From CAYVQE01 sp964633205 (GTDB lineage: Bacteria > Myxococcota > B64-G9): 64,000 bases of DNA. The translations under genes and the position numbers were made by a program. The DNA lies in NCBI GenBank assembly GCA_964633205.1, contig CAZWFN010000005.1, positions 25,902 through 89,901 on the forward strand, read 5' to 3'. Positions 51,886 through 61,068 of the stretch are shown here, piece after piece. The notes below the pieces were generated by a model. The model was not told the origin of the DNA. It saw nothing but the letters and a program-made list of their open reading frames with translations, and did not search any database. Positions within the stretch are counted from its first letter, which is position 1, and every line of letters starts with the position of its first letter.

Positions 51886-52620
51886 TCACCGCCGGCGGGA
51901 GCGGCGCAGCAGGATCGTCACCGCGCCGCCGCCGCCGTCGCAGGCCCGGGCGGTGGAGAATGCCAGGATATGCTTGCGCAGCGCCGAGCGCACCAGCCAG
52001 CTGCCGAGGGCTTGCTTGAGCACCGGGATCTTGTCCTTGGAGCCGTGGCCGCGGCCGTGGATGATCAGCACGCAGCGCTTGTCCGCGGCCAGCGACTGGG
52101 CGATGAAGCGATCGACCACCGGCTTGGCCTCCTGCCGCGACAGCCCGTGCAGGTCGAGGTGGTCCTGAATCGAGAATTCACCGCGCTGCAATCGGCGCAG
52201 CAGGCGGGGATCGACGCCATCGGCCAGCCCGGCAATGGCCTCGTCGGTCTCGTGGAGAGACATGGGGCGCTCGCCGGCGACCAGCTCGCTGAGCGCGGCC
52301 TGAACCTCGGCGGCTTCTTGTTCCTCGCGGCTGGGACGCGGGGCCAGCCGCGGCTCCGGGCGAACCAGGCCGGGGTCGTGGTCCAGCCGTTCCACCCCGG
52401 TCATGGCTTCGCAAAAGGCGTCGGTCTCGTCTTCGCCCGGCTCGGCCGGAGCGGCGGCCGGTGGCGGCCGGGCCGGGGCGCGCGGTTCGGCCGCCGCTGT
52501 AGGTTGGCGTTCGGCCAGTTGGCGCAGGCCGGCCAGGGGCCGGTTGCTGAAATCGCGGTCGGCGGAACGGTCGGCCGGCCGCGAGTGCCGGCGGTCCTTT
52601 TTCTTCCGCTTGCGGCCCAA
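51886..52620 (-). CDS. Smr-domain protein
   Basis: 244 residues from a TTG at 52620 with GGGAG six bases before it. The N-terminus is very basic (GRKRKKKDRRHSRP), followed by a Pro/Ala-rich linker. The C-terminal 90 residues are an Smr domain: the DLHGLSRQEA motif, then VLIIHGRGHGS, then AFSTARACDGGGGAVTILLR. Smr domains act as nucleases in MutS2 and related proteins, and stand-alone forms are linked to RNA or DNA cleavage; the DLHG and HGRG motifs are intact. The gene lies 13 bases after the giant cysteine-rich gene and is probably read through from it. Confidence 0.82.
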   Translation of the reverse strand: MGRKRKKKDRRHSRPADRSADRDFSNRPLAGLRQLAERQPTAAAEPRAPARPPPAAAPAEPGEDETDAFCEAMTGVERLDHDPGLVRPEPRLAPRPSREEQEAAEVQAALSELVAGERPMSLHETDEAIAGLADGVDPRLLRRLQRGEFSIQDHLDLHGLSRQEAKPVVDRFIAQSLAADKRCVLIIHGRGHGSKDKIPVLKQALGSWLVRSALRKHILAFSTARACDGGGGAVTILLRRSRRR

Positions 52621-52633
52621 GGCGCTCCCGCGA

Positions 52634-55600
52634 TCAAGGAGGGCAGACGGCGAAGTAACGGATGGCGTGGTAGTACTTGGACTCGCCGCTGTCGCGCATG
52701 CAGGTGTTGCGCGCGCAGGTCTCGCCCTCGTAGCAGTCCTCGTCGTCGACGCAGGTGCGGTCGGTCTCCTCGAGCACCCGGCCGTGGATCAGGGTGTCGA
52801 TCACCACTCCGAAGCGGTCATCGACCCAGGTGGCCTCGCGCGGGGCGACTTCCTTGCCGAAGTCCCACTCCTCCTCGGTCAGTATCACGCCGATTCTACC
52901 CAGCTTGTTGCCCTGGCTGTCGAGCGGCTGGAAGACCAGGGCCTGCTGATCGACGCTGGAGCCGCGTTCGGCCCAGAAGAAGCCGATCATGCCGTCGGGT
53001 GCCTGCGACGCCGCCCCGCCGAGGGCGTTGCGGCCCTTGTCGCTGGCGTTGGAGATCTGCAACGGGCCGCGGACCACGTTGCCCTGGTAATCGATCCAGG
53101 CCAGGTAGGCTTCGCGTTTGGCGCCGGCGGCGCTCTTCTGGGCGTCGAAGGCCAGCAGGTAGCCGCTGTTGCCCTCGTACAGGGTCGGATTGCGTGCGTC
53201 GTAGAAGTCGCCGCCGATGGTGTCGAGGTTCTCGGTCTTCATCCAATCCTGGTAGCAGCCCCACCAGCAACCCCACCAGTCCCACCAATCCCACCAGTGG
53301 TGGGCGATCTCGTACTTGAGCCGGGCGGTGCGGATGCGGTGGTTCGAGCCCGAACCTTCCTGCCAGACGATGAAGAAGGTCTCGTCGTCGCCCATGATCT
53401 GGATCTGGTCCGGGTTGTCCGAGTTGGCCACGGTGTGGGTGAAGTACTGCTTCGGGCTCCACCAGCAGTCGTCACTCTCGTCGTAGCCGGCGCCGACGCA
53501 GTGCTGATAGATGACCCCGTTGCAGTCCGGGTTGGCGTCGCCGGCGCAGTACTCGCCGTCCGGGCAATCCGCGTTGGCATCACAGCTGCCGCCGGACTCG
53601 CTGCACTCGCCCAACTGGCCGGGGCAGTCGCCGTCGTTCCAGCAGTCGCTGCTGTCGGCCGCGCATTCGCCGGGGTAGTCCGCACAGTCGCCGTTGGTCA
53701 GACAGCTGGCCTCGTCGTGGTTGCAGTTGCCGTAAGGGTCGGACGGCTGCTCGTCGGGATCGACCCCGGCGTAACCGTAGCACGGATCCCAATACTTCAT
53801 GTGGCCGTAGGGGTCGAGCGGCGCGGTCATGACCTTGTTGTAGTATGCCCAAGCCAGCACATAGCCGTTCTGGGTGTGGGTGACTGCCGGGGTGTAGCGG
53901 TTGGATTGGCACCAGCTGTACCAGTGATCCGAACAGCCGTTGAGCGGGTTGACCCGGTCGCTGAGGCCGCCGCCCTTGGTCAGGGTGCGGAACCAGATGT
54001 CGTTGGTCACGTAGACGGCGGCGAACTTGTTGCGGCCCTGGTCCCAGGCCAGCTCGGGCTGGATGGCATTGCGCCAGGTGTTCCGCGAGACGTGCACGTT
54101 GCCCGCTTGCTCCATGCCGCCGGCGCAGTTGGAGCCGTTGAGACAATCCTCGCTGGTCAGGCATTGCTGCCGCCAGCAGCTGGCGCCGGCCGGGCAGTCG
54201 GCGTCGGCCTGGCAGTTGTTCAGCTCGCACGGGCCGTCACCGCCGCACTCGTCGCCATACTCGGTACAGGCCGTTTTGCTACAGGTCTGCTCCAGCGGAC
54301 AGTCGCCGTCGTAGCGGCAGTTCGACAGACACTGGCCGCCGACGCAGCTCTGGGTGGCCGGGCACTCGGTGTCGTCGGCGCAGGCCGGGCCGTGGCAGGT
54401 TCCCCAACGGCAGCGGCCCTCGGTGCAGGTGCCGAAGGTGCACTGGCCGATGTCTTCGCATTGGCAGGTAGCCGGGTTGTCCTCGTCTTCGCAGACCATG
54501 TTGCACTTGCCGTTGAGCTTGAGCTTCTTCTTGCCGTCTTCGGTGTAGTGGCGCACGAACTCGTAGTAGACGTGCCGGCCGTCGCGGTCGTCCTCCCAGA
54601 CGAAGCCCACGTAGCCGGTATTGCCGGCGCGGACCATGCGCGGCCGTGCCCGGCGTTCCTCCTCGGCCGACACCTCGCCCTGTAACACCTCGCATTCGCA
54701 GCCGGTCTCGTAGATGCCGTCGACGTCGACGTGGGTCGCGGCACACTGGGCGATCTCGCAGTCGTCGTGGTTGCAGTGCAGGCTGAAGACGTTGGGCGGT
54801 GGCTGGCCGTCGATCAGGCCCGGGCAGGGATCGGGATCCAGGCAGCAGTAGCACTCCAGCTCGTTGGTCTGCTGGTTGTTGTAGCAGAAGACCTTCAGAT
54901 CGGCCGGATCGCACTCGCCGCCGCAGGAGCCCGACATGCAGTACTCACCCTGGGCGCAGTCGTTGCCGCAGCTGCCGCAGTGGTTGACGTTCGTCTGGGT
55001 GTCGACACAAGCGCCGTCGCAGTTGGTCTTGCCCTGGCTGCAGGAGTCGGCGCAGTCGCCCTCGTCGCAGACCATGTTGGCCCCGCAGCTTTGGCCGCAG
55101 GAGCCGCAGTTGTCGTGGTTGGCGTCGGTATCGACGCATTGGCCGTCGCAGCCGGTCAGGCCATCACCGCAATCGTCGTCGCAGACGCCGTTGCTGCAGA
55201 CCTGTCCCGGCGGGCAGTTGTGACCGCAGGAGCCGCAGTTGTTGGGATCGCCGTCGGTGTCGACACAGGCGCCGGCGCATTCGGTCTCGCCATCGGTGCA
55301 CTCCTCGCTGCAGATGCCGTTCGAGCACACCTTGCCGGCGGGACAGGTCTGCCCACAACCGCCGCAGTGGACCGGGTTGCTCTCGACGTCGACGCAGGCG
55401 CCGTCACAATCGGACTGGCCGGGGGCGCACTCCGCGGCGCACTGGCCATTGCTGCATACCTGGCCCGCGTCGCAGTCGTTGCCGCAACCGCCGCAGTGCA
55501 GCGGGTTGCTGTTGACCATCACGCACGATCCGCCGCAGTCGGTGTAGCCCGGATCGCAATCCTCGACGCAGGTGCCGCGCTGGCAGGCCATGCCCGGGGC

Positions 55601-58402
55601 GCAGGCCCGATTGCAGCCGCCGCAATGGTGTGGATCGTTGGTCACGTCGACGCACTCGCCGTTGCACTCCTGCTGCCAGCTGGGGCAGGTCGGCTCGCAC
55701 TGGCCGTCGCGGCAGGTCTCGTCGACCGCGCAGTAGTCGTGGCAGTCGCCGCAATGGCGCTGGCTCTGGTCCAGATCGACGCAGGCCCCGCCGCAGTCGA
55801 CGGTGCCCTGCGGGCAACTGTCGACACACTGGCCGCCGTAGCAGGCCATGCCGCCCGGGCAGGACTGACCACAACCGCCGCAGTGGTCCGGATCGGTCAT
55901 CAGGTCGATGCAGGCACCGTCGCAGTTGGTATCGCCGGGCAGGCAATCGGCCAGGCAGCTACCGAGCTCGCAGACCTGCCCGTCGTCGCAGGCTTCGCCG
56001 CAGCCGCCGCAGTGGTGCGGGTCGGAGACCACCGCGACGCAGGCGCCGGCGCAGGCCTGCTCGCCGTCGGCGCAGGCGATCGCGCAGCGGCCGCCGCTGC
56101 AGACCTCAGCGGCCGGGCAGTCGTTGCCGCAGGCGCCGCAGTTGCGCGGATCGTTGTCCAGGTCCACGCAGGAGGCGTAGCAGTCGATAAGCCCCACCGG
56201 GCAGTCATCGACGCAGCTGCCGTCGCCGCAGGCCTCGCCGACCGCGCAGCCCTGGTCGCAGCCGCCGCAGTGATCGGGGTTGGTGAACACGTCGACGCAG
56301 CCACCCCCGCAGTTGAAGGTGCCCGGAGGGCAATCCGTCTCCTGGCACTGGCCCTGCAAGCAGACCTCGGTGTTCTCGCAGCCCAGCCCGCAGCCGCCGC
56401 AGTTGCCGTGGTCGGCCAGCGGATCGGCGCAGCGGCTCTCGCAACAGAGCCGCAGCGGCCGGCAGGGGCTGTCGCAGGCGCCGCAGTGGGCCGGGTTGCC
56501 GTCCAGCGCGAAGCAGCTGCCGTCGCAGTTCTGTTCGTCGGCGCTGGTGCAGCCGCCCGGACCGCAGCTCATGCCGGAGCAAACGTCGGCGTCGCCGCAG
56601 ACGGTGAAACAATCGCCGCAGTGGTCGTGATCGCCGGTGATGTCGATGCAGTCGCCGCCCTGGCAGGGCTCCTGGAAGTCCGGGCAGGCGTCGGCACAGG
56701 TGCCCAGGTGGCACCACTGGCCCCAGGCGCACTCTTCGCCACAACCGCTGCAGTGTTCGAAGTCGCCGTAGATGTCGACGCAGGTCCCGGCGCAGTCGAC
56801 CTGCCAGTTGGGACAGGCCGCCTGGCAGATGCCTTCATGGCAGGAACCGTCGGTGCATGGTTGGCCGCAGGCCCCGCAGTGATCGCGATGGGTGTCGGTG
56901 TCGACGCAGGCGCCGGCGCAGTCGGTGGTGCCGGCCGGGCAGCCGTGCTCGTCGGCCAGGCATTGGCCGTTGGCGCAGGACTCGCCGGCGCCGCAGACCC
57001 GCCGGCAAGCGCCGCAATGGGCGCTGCTGCTGTCGGTGTCGACACAGGCCCCGTCGCACAACTCCAGCCCCGGGGCGCAGCTGTTGTCGCACTGGCCCTG
57101 GCTGCAGACCTGACCGCCGCTGCATTCCCGATCGCAGCCGCCGCAGTGGTCGGGGTCGCTCTCGATCTCGACGCAGCGGCCGCCGCAGTCGACCAGGCCG
57201 TCGGGGCAGGTGTCGTCGATCTCGTAACAGCTGCCCCCGTGGCAGGCCTGGCCAGCCGTGCAGGCCTGACCGCAACCGCCGCAGTGGGCGGGCGAGACGG
57301 CGGCATCGACGCAGGCGCCGTCGCATTCCACCAGGCCCGGGTCGCACTCGGCGGCGCAGCTGCCCTGGTTGCAGACTTGACCGAAGCCGCAGCTCCGGCC
57401 GCAGCCGCCGCAGTGATCCGGATCGCTCTCCGGCGCCACGCACTGACCGCCGCACAGCACCAGCCCTTCGGCGCAGGTGCTCGCGCCGTCGTCGGCGCGG
57501 CACTGGCCGTGGAAGCAGACGTCGGCCCCACAGGAGATGCCGCAACCGCCGCAGTTCATCGGGTCGCTCATGTCGTCGACGCAGCGGCCGCCGCAGGCGG
57601 TCAGCCCCGGCGGGCACTGGGCCACGCACTGGCCGCGGGCGCAGAGCTGACCTTCGGCGCATGCGTTGTCGCAGGCGCCGCAGTGATCGGGGTCGGACAT
57701 GACGTTGACGCAGTGGCGATCGCATTCGGTCAACCCGGCCTGGCAGGCGCCGAGGCAGACCGTGCGGTTGCAGACCTGATCCGGGCTGCACTGATTGTCG
57801 CAGCTGCCGCAGTGGTCTGGATCGTCGAACAGGTTGGTCAATACCCCGTCGCAGCAGGACTCCTCGGGCGCACCGTCCTGGCCGCAGTCGCCGCAGTGGT
57901 TGGGGTTGGATTCCGTATCGATGCAGCGGCCGTCGCAGCAGGTCTCGTTCTCGTCGCAACCGCGACCGCAGCCGCCGCAGTTGCTGGTGTCGGCCGCCAC
58001 GTCGATGCACTCGCCGTCGCAGTACTGCTCCTCGGGAGCGCAGCTCGAGCGACAGCGGCCGCCGGCGCACACCTCGCCCTCGGCGCAGCCGTTGCCGCAG
58101 CCGCCGCAGTGGTCGGGATCGAGTTCGGTGTAGACGCAACGCCGATCGCACATCTCCATGCTGGCCGGACAGGCGCCGACGCACATACCCTGATAGCAGG
58201 CCTCTTCGGAGCCGCAGGCGTTGAAGCACTCGCCGCAGTGATCCGGATCGGTCTCGAGATCCACGCAGTCGCTGCCGCAGGGCCACAGCCCGTCCGGGCA
58301 GTCCAGCGGCTTGTCGCAGGAACTGCAGGCGGTCAGGCCCAAGGGCACCACTGCCAGCAACCCCCAAACCACCGCGTATAGCACTCGTTTCCGCATCGTC
58401 AT
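52634..58402 (-). CDS. Giant cysteine-repeat lipoprotein (MXAN_6577-like modules)
   Basis: 1922 residues. The ATG at 58402 follows GGGGTGATGCG; a second ATG two codons later is possible. The lipobox LGLTAC makes it an outer-membrane or surface lipoprotein. Residues about 30-1162 are 27 modules of about 42 residues built as CPDG..CxGxCVDxxxDPDHCGGC followed by GxxCxxGxVCxxGxC, like the cysteine-rich modules seen in Myxococcota. Residues about 1163-1922 are different: beta-rich with Trp and Asp (for example VHVSRNTWRNAIQPELAWDQ, GFVWEDDRDGRHVYYEFVR), interspersed with more Cys modules. This may be a propeller-like sensor or adhesin head. A Trp-rich block sits at about residues 1697-1720. Confidence 0.8.
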   Translation of the reverse strand: MTMRKRVLYAVVWGLLAVVPLGLTACSSCDKPLDCPDGLWPCGSDCVDLETDPDHCGECFNACGSEEACYQGMCVGACPASMEMCDRRCVYTELDPDHCGGCGNGCAEGEVCAGGRCRSSCAPEEQYCDGECIDVAADTSNCGGCGRGCDENETCCDGRCIDTESNPNHCGDCGQDGAPEESCCDGVLTNLFDDPDHCGSCDNQCSPDQVCNRTVCLGACQAGLTECDRHCVNVMSDPDHCGACDNACAEGQLCARGQCVAQCPPGLTACGGRCVDDMSDPMNCGGCGISCGADVCFHGQCRADDGASTCAEGLVLCGGQCVAPESDPDHCGGCGRSCGFGQVCNQGSCAAECDPGLVECDGACVDAAVSPAHCGGCGQACTAGQACHGGSCYEIDDTCPDGLVDCGGRCVEIESDPDHCGGCDRECSGGQVCSQGQCDNSCAPGLELCDGACVDTDSSSAHCGACRRVCGAGESCANGQCLADEHGCPAGTTDCAGACVDTDTHRDHCGACGQPCTDGSCHEGICQAACPNWQVDCAGTCVDIYGDFEHCSGCGEECAWGQWCHLGTCADACPDFQEPCQGGDCIDITGDHDHCGDCFTVCGDADVCSGMSCGPGGCTSADEQNCDGSCFALDGNPAHCGACDSPCRPLRLCCESRCADPLADHGNCGGCGLGCENTEVCLQGQCQETDCPPGTFNCGGGCVDVFTNPDHCGGCDQGCAVGEACGDGSCVDDCPVGLIDCYASCVDLDNDPRNCGACGNDCPAAEVCSGGRCAIACADGEQACAGACVAVVSDPHHCGGCGEACDDGQVCELGSCLADCLPGDTNCDGACIDLMTDPDHCGGCGQSCPGGMACYGGQCVDSCPQGTVDCGGACVDLDQSQRHCGDCHDYCAVDETCRDGQCEPTCPSWQQECNGECVDVTNDPHHCGGCNRACAPGMACQRGTCVEDCDPGYTDCGGSCVMVNSNPLHCGGCGNDCDAGQVCSNGQCAAECAPGQSDCDGACVDVESNPVHCGGCGQTCPAGKVCSNGICSEECTDGETECAGACVDTDGDPNNCGSCGHNCPPGQVCSNGVCDDDCGDGLTGCDGQCVDTDANHDNCGSCGQSCGANMVCDEGDCADSCSQGKTNCDGACVDTQTNVNHCGSCGNDCAQGEYCMSGSCGGECDPADLKVFCYNNQQTNELECYCCLDPDPCPGLIDGQPPPNVFSLHCNHDDCEIAQCAATHVDVDGIYETGCECEVLQGEVSAEEERRARPRMVRAGNTGYVGFVWEDDRDGRHVYYEFVRHYTEDGKKKLKLNGKCNMVCEDEDNPATCQCEDIGQCTFGTCTEGRCRWGTCHGPACADDTECPATQSCVGGQCLSNCRYDGDCPLEQTCSKTACTEYGDECGGDGPCELNNCQADADCPAGASCWRQQCLTSEDCLNGSNCAGGMEQAGNVHVSRNTWRNAIQPELAWDQGRNKFAAVYVTNDIWFRTLTKGGGLSDRVNPLNGCSDHWYSWCQSNRYTPAVTHTQNGYVLAWAYYNKVMTAPLDPYGHMKYWDPCYGYAGVDPDEQPSDPYGNCNHDEASCLTNGDCADYPGECAADSSDCWNDGDCPGQLGECSESGGSCDANADCPDGEYCAGDANPDCNGVIYQHCVGAGYDESDDCWWSPKQYFTHTVANSDNPDQIQIMGDDETFFIVWQEGSGSNHRIRTARLKYEIAHHWWDWWDWWGCWWGCYQDWMKTENLDTIGGDFYDARNPTLYEGNSGYLLAFDAQKSAAGAKREAYLAWIDYQGNVVRGPLQISNASDKGRNALGGAASQAPDGMIGFFWAERGSSVDQQALVFQPLDSQGNKLGRIGVILTEEEWDFGKEVAPREATWVDDRFGVVIDTLIHGRVLEETDRTCVDDEDCYEGETCARNTCMRDSGESKYYHAIRYFAVCPP
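54917..58305 (-). repeat. 27 tandem cysteine modules within the giant lipoprotein gene
   Basis: I counted 27 copies of an HCGxCxxxC-type core (for example DPDHCGGCGNGC, NPDHCGGCDQGC, DPHHCGGCNRAC), on average about 126 bases apart. Copies are diverged, with the DPDHCGGCG core best kept. The fourth copy has lost the last core cysteine (HCGDCGQDG). Confidence 0.8.
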
Positions 58403-58430
58403 CGCATCACCCCGAATCTCGGTTTGCTCC

Positions 58431-58459
58431 AGTCTAACCCCCCGGCCGGTGGCGTTCAA
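58431..58459 (-). promoter_or_regulatory. Promoter of TAGACT class for the giant lipoprotein gene
   Basis: Read on the minus strand: -35 TTGAAC (58454-58459), 17-base spacer, -10 TAGACT (58431-58436). Leader about 25 bases to the ATG at 58402. Confidence 0.6.
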
Positions 58460-58589
58460 TCGGTCAGCCGGCCGAGTGCTTCATTAATGCACTGGGCAGC
58501 GCGTCATTGGAGATTTCAGCCAGCGATTCCAGTCGCTTGGCGCAAAAATGGGGCACCCTCCGGCATAGTGGTAAGCCGGCGGGGGCGTC

Positions 58590-60314
58590 TCACAGCGGCG
58601 GCAGCCCGCCGGGCTCCAGCCTGGTGGGCGCTGGATTGAACAGCTCGGCGTCGGCGTGGATGGCGCTGCCGTCGGTGCCGCCGACGACCAGCACGTTGCC
58701 GTCGGGCAGCAGGCTGGCGCTGTGGCCGGCGCGGGCCACCGCCATGCTGGCAGGCTGGCCCTCGATCCAGCGCAGGCTGAAGTAGCCGGCCGCGTTGTCC
58801 CACCACTCCACGCTGGCGGTCGCGGTGTGACCCAGCGGATAGAACGGATCGCGGGCGCTCAGGCCCCCGACCACCAGCGCGTGGCCGTGGCGATCGACCG
58901 CGGTGATGGTGTGCATCGCCCGTGGCTCGAGCAGGCGGCTGTCGCTGTCGAGGATCTCCATGGCGTCGGAGCGCAGGTCGAAGCGGCCGGCGGTGCGCAG
59001 CGGCCGGGGCAAGAAGGGTTGGTCCTGGGACTGGAAGCGGCTCGGGTAGAGTCCGCCGGCCACCAGTACCTGGCCCGGGCCGGCGCGTACCGCCCCGGCG
59101 TGCATCACCGGCAGGCCCTCGTTGAAGGCCTCCTCGACCACCCGGGGCACCTGGCTGACCAGGCTGCCTTCCTGGTAGGCCAGCCGTTCGGCGAACAGAC
59201 CCGGCTCGGAGTGGTCCTCGGCGCCGGCGCCACCGGTGACCAGGATCTCGACCGGCTGGGCATCGGCCGACGAGAACCGCACGGCGGTCGCGGCGCGGCG
59301 GGACCGCTGCAGCACCTGCTCGATGGGCTGGACGCGCAGATCGTCGCCCTCGACCTTCAAGCGCAGCACCCGCTGTAGCGCCACCCCCTGGGCGTCCTCG
59401 CCCCCGATCAGCAACAGCTCGTCGGCGGCCACCGCCACCGGAGCGGCGAACACGGTGGCCGGAATGTCGAACACCTGGCTGTCGCCGGTGGCCGGATCGA
59501 ACAGCTCGGCGGTGGTGGCCGCGGCGCCGGGCTGCTGGCAGCGCAGCGGTGAGCCCGGTCGCAGCGGATCGCTGAAGCGCGTCTGGATGGAGGCCTGCTC
59601 GCAGCCCCCGGCCACCAGCAGTCGGCCGTCGGGCAGGGCCAGGGCCGCGTGCAGGCCACGGGCGTGGGTCAGCCGGCCGTTGGCCTCGCCGAAGGTGCCG
59701 GTGGTGTGGTCGTAGATCTCGATGCTGTCGGTGGCCTGCAGCAGCTGGCAGGGCTGGCCGCAATCGCCGCCGGAGTGGTTGGCGAAGCCGCCGGCCAGCA
59801 GCAGGCGCCGATCGGAGCGCAGCGCGGCGGTGTGGAAGGCCCGGGCCTGCTCGGGCTGGCCGATGGTCTGGGTGAAATCGCCGCAGCGGGTCAGCAGCAT
59901 GCGCACCCGCGTGGTCTGGCCGTCGGCGATGCGTACGTCGCGTGCCCGGCCGCACCAGATGGCCTGCTGAGACTCGATGCGGTAGCCCTGGAAGCTCACC
60001 ACCCAGTTCTCGCCCACCGGCAGACCGCCGATGTGATAGCGCTCGGCGTCCATGTCGGTGAAGTCGTTGCAGTGCTCGGCCGTGCCGGCCACGGACTGAA
60101 CGCACAGTCGAAAGGCATCGATGCCGGCCGGGGCCACGCCCTGCTCGGCCGGGGCGCCGCGCAACGAGAGGTCTTGCTCCAGCACCGCCAGGTCCAGTTG
60201 CAGGGCCGGACCCGCCGGGCCGCAAGCGCCGAGCAGCAGGGCCGCGACCGCGAGCGGGCCGATCGCGCGTGGTCTCCAGCCTGGGCTCGGACGACAGCAT
60301 GGTTTGGTTTTCAT
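58590..60314 (-). CDS. Kelch-like repeat lipoprotein
   Basis: 574 residues from the ATG at 60314. The lipobox LLGAC gives the lipidated Cys near residue 31. After a domain of about 120 residues, at least six kelch-type blades follow, each with a GxLLVAGG core: RRLLLAGGF, GRLLVAGGC, ADELLLIGGE, GQVLVAGGL, HALVVGG, GNVLVVGG, together with HTAAL/HTITA strands. This predicts a beta-propeller on the cell surface or in the periplasm, probably for protein or glycan binding. The promoter's -10 element lies only seven bases before the ATG. It is divergent from imuA. Confidence 0.78.
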   Translation of the reverse strand: MKTKPCCRPSPGWRPRAIGPLAVAALLLGACGPAGPALQLDLAVLEQDLSLRGAPAEQGVAPAGIDAFRLCVQSVAGTAEHCNDFTDMDAERYHIGGLPVGENWVVSFQGYRIESQQAIWCGRARDVRIADGQTTRVRMLLTRCGDFTQTIGQPEQARAFHTAALRSDRRLLLAGGFANHSGGDCGQPCQLLQATDSIEIYDHTTGTFGEANGRLTHARGLHAALALPDGRLLVAGGCEQASIQTRFSDPLRPGSPLRCQQPGAAATTAELFDPATGDSQVFDIPATVFAAPVAVAADELLLIGGEDAQGVALQRVLRLKVEGDDLRVQPIEQVLQRSRRAATAVRFSSADAQPVEILVTGGAGAEDHSEPGLFAERLAYQEGSLVSQVPRVVEEAFNEGLPVMHAGAVRAGPGQVLVAGGLYPSRFQSQDQPFLPRPLRTAGRFDLRSDAMEILDSDSRLLEPRAMHTITAVDRHGHALVVGGLSARDPFYPLGHTATASVEWWDNAAGYFSLRWIEGQPASMAVARAGHSASLLPDGNVLVVGGTDGSAIHADAELFNPAPTRLEPGGLPPL

Positions 60315-60321
60315 GACGCGA

Positions 60322-60350
60322 ATTCTACCCGGCCCCCGGGGTGGGCGCAA
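60322..60350 (-). promoter_or_regulatory. Promoter abutting the kelch lipoprotein start
   Basis: Read on the minus strand: -35 TTGCGC (60345-60350), 17-base spacer, -10 TAGAAT (60322-60327), with seven bases to the ATG. Leaderless transcription predicted. Confidence 0.5.
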
Positions 60351-60355
60351 TGGAC

Positions 60356-60384
60356 TTGATGACTGCACATTCGTTCAGTATAGT
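60356..60384 (+). promoter_or_regulatory. Promoter for imuA-imuB
   Basis: -35 TTGATG (60356-60361), 17-base spacer, -10 TATAGT (60379-60384). The start codon of imuA is at 60404. Confidence 0.65.
60363..60379 (+). promoter_or_regulatory. Probable LexA box inside the imuAB promoter
   Basis: The spacer reads CTGCACATTCGTTCAGT. It matches the published M. xanthus LexA motif CTRHAMRYBYGTTCAGS (recalled from the literature) at 16 of 17 positions; only the last base differs. Lying between -35 and -10, a bound repressor would block RNA polymerase, as expected for a damage-inducible mutagenesis operon. Confidence 0.65.
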
Positions 60385-60403
60385 GGCGGCGGGAGTGCGC
60401 CCC

Positions 60404-61054
60404 ATGGCCGATCGCCACGAACTGCTGGCCGAGCTCAGACGCCGGGATCTGCTGCGGCCGGCCCGCGAGCTGGGCCGGCCGCCCGGCCGGCTGCCCAGCG
60501 GCCTGGCCGCGCTGGATCGCCTGTGTGGTGGGCTGCCGCGGGCCCGCATCAGCGAGGTGGTCGTCGGCCCGTGTGGCGGCGCCACCGTGTTGAGCGCCGT
60601 GCTGGCCGAGGCTGCCGCCCGCGGTGCCCCGGCGGCCCTGGTGGATCCGGCCGACGGCTTCGACCCGGTCTCGGCCCGGGCGGCCGGCGTGGCGCTGGAG
60701 CGCCTGCTGTGGGTGCGGCCGCCGGACGAGCGCACGGCCTTGCGGGCGGGCGAGCTGATCCTGGACGCCGGCGGCTTCGAGGTGCTGGCGCTGAGCCTGA
60801 ACGCGCCCGAGCCGACGTCGCGCCGCGGGGGCCCGGCGGCCTGGGCGCGGCTGGATCGCCTGGCCCGGCGCACCGGGGCGCTGGTGCTGGTGCTGGCGCG
60901 GCGCCGCACGGTGGGCCCCTTCGCCTCGCTGGTGGCGACGGTCGCACGCTGCCGGGCCCGCTGGCGTCCGTCCGGAGCGCCCGGCGCGCCCGGTCGGCCG
61001 TGGTTGGCGGGCGTGGAGCTGGAGTTCGAGCTGGCCCGCCGGCGCGGCGCCTGA
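60404..61054 (+). CDS. imuA: ImuA-like RecA-related mutasome protein
   Basis: 216 residues from the ATG at 60404 with GGGAG before it. The fold is that of the RecA/SulA-related ImuA family: an N-terminal helix, LPSGLAALDRLCGGLPRARI, then the P-loop position. The Walker A sequence is degenerate (GPCGGAT at 55-61, no Lys), so ATP binding is doubtful; ImuA proteins often have altered P-loops. In the ImuA-ImuB-DnaE2 mutasome it supports SOS mutagenesis. imuB follows 14 bases later and a LexA-like box precedes it. dnaE2 is not in the window. Confidence 0.8.
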   Translation: MADRHELLAELRRRDLLRPARELGRPPGRLPSGLAALDRLCGGLPRARISEVVVGPCGGATVLSAVLAEAAARGAPAALVDPADGFDPVSARAAGVALERLLWVRPPDERTALRAGELILDAGGFEVLALSLNAPEPTSRRGGPAAWARLDRLARRTGALVLVLARRRTVGPFASLVATVARCRARWRPSGAPGAPGRPWLAGVELEFELARRRGA

Positions 61055-61068
61055 GTGGAGCGTGGCGC

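Noticed and set aside
54917..58305. Regularly spaced repeats that could suggest a CRISPR array
   Set aside because: The repeats are diverged, in one continuous reading frame, and encode cysteine modules; spacers are not unique non-coding segments and no cas genes are present.
54731..58381. A 1216-codon open frame on the plus strand opposite the giant cysteine lipoprotein gene
   Set aside because: It is an Ala/Val/Gly-rich shadow produced by the regular codon use of the cysteine modules; it has no ribosome binding site, domain or signal, while the minus strand has a lipoprotein signal and clear modules.
60121..61068. N-terminal extension of the imuB frame
   Set aside because: It runs through the divergent promoter region and across imuA in another frame; ImuB similarity begins only at 61069.
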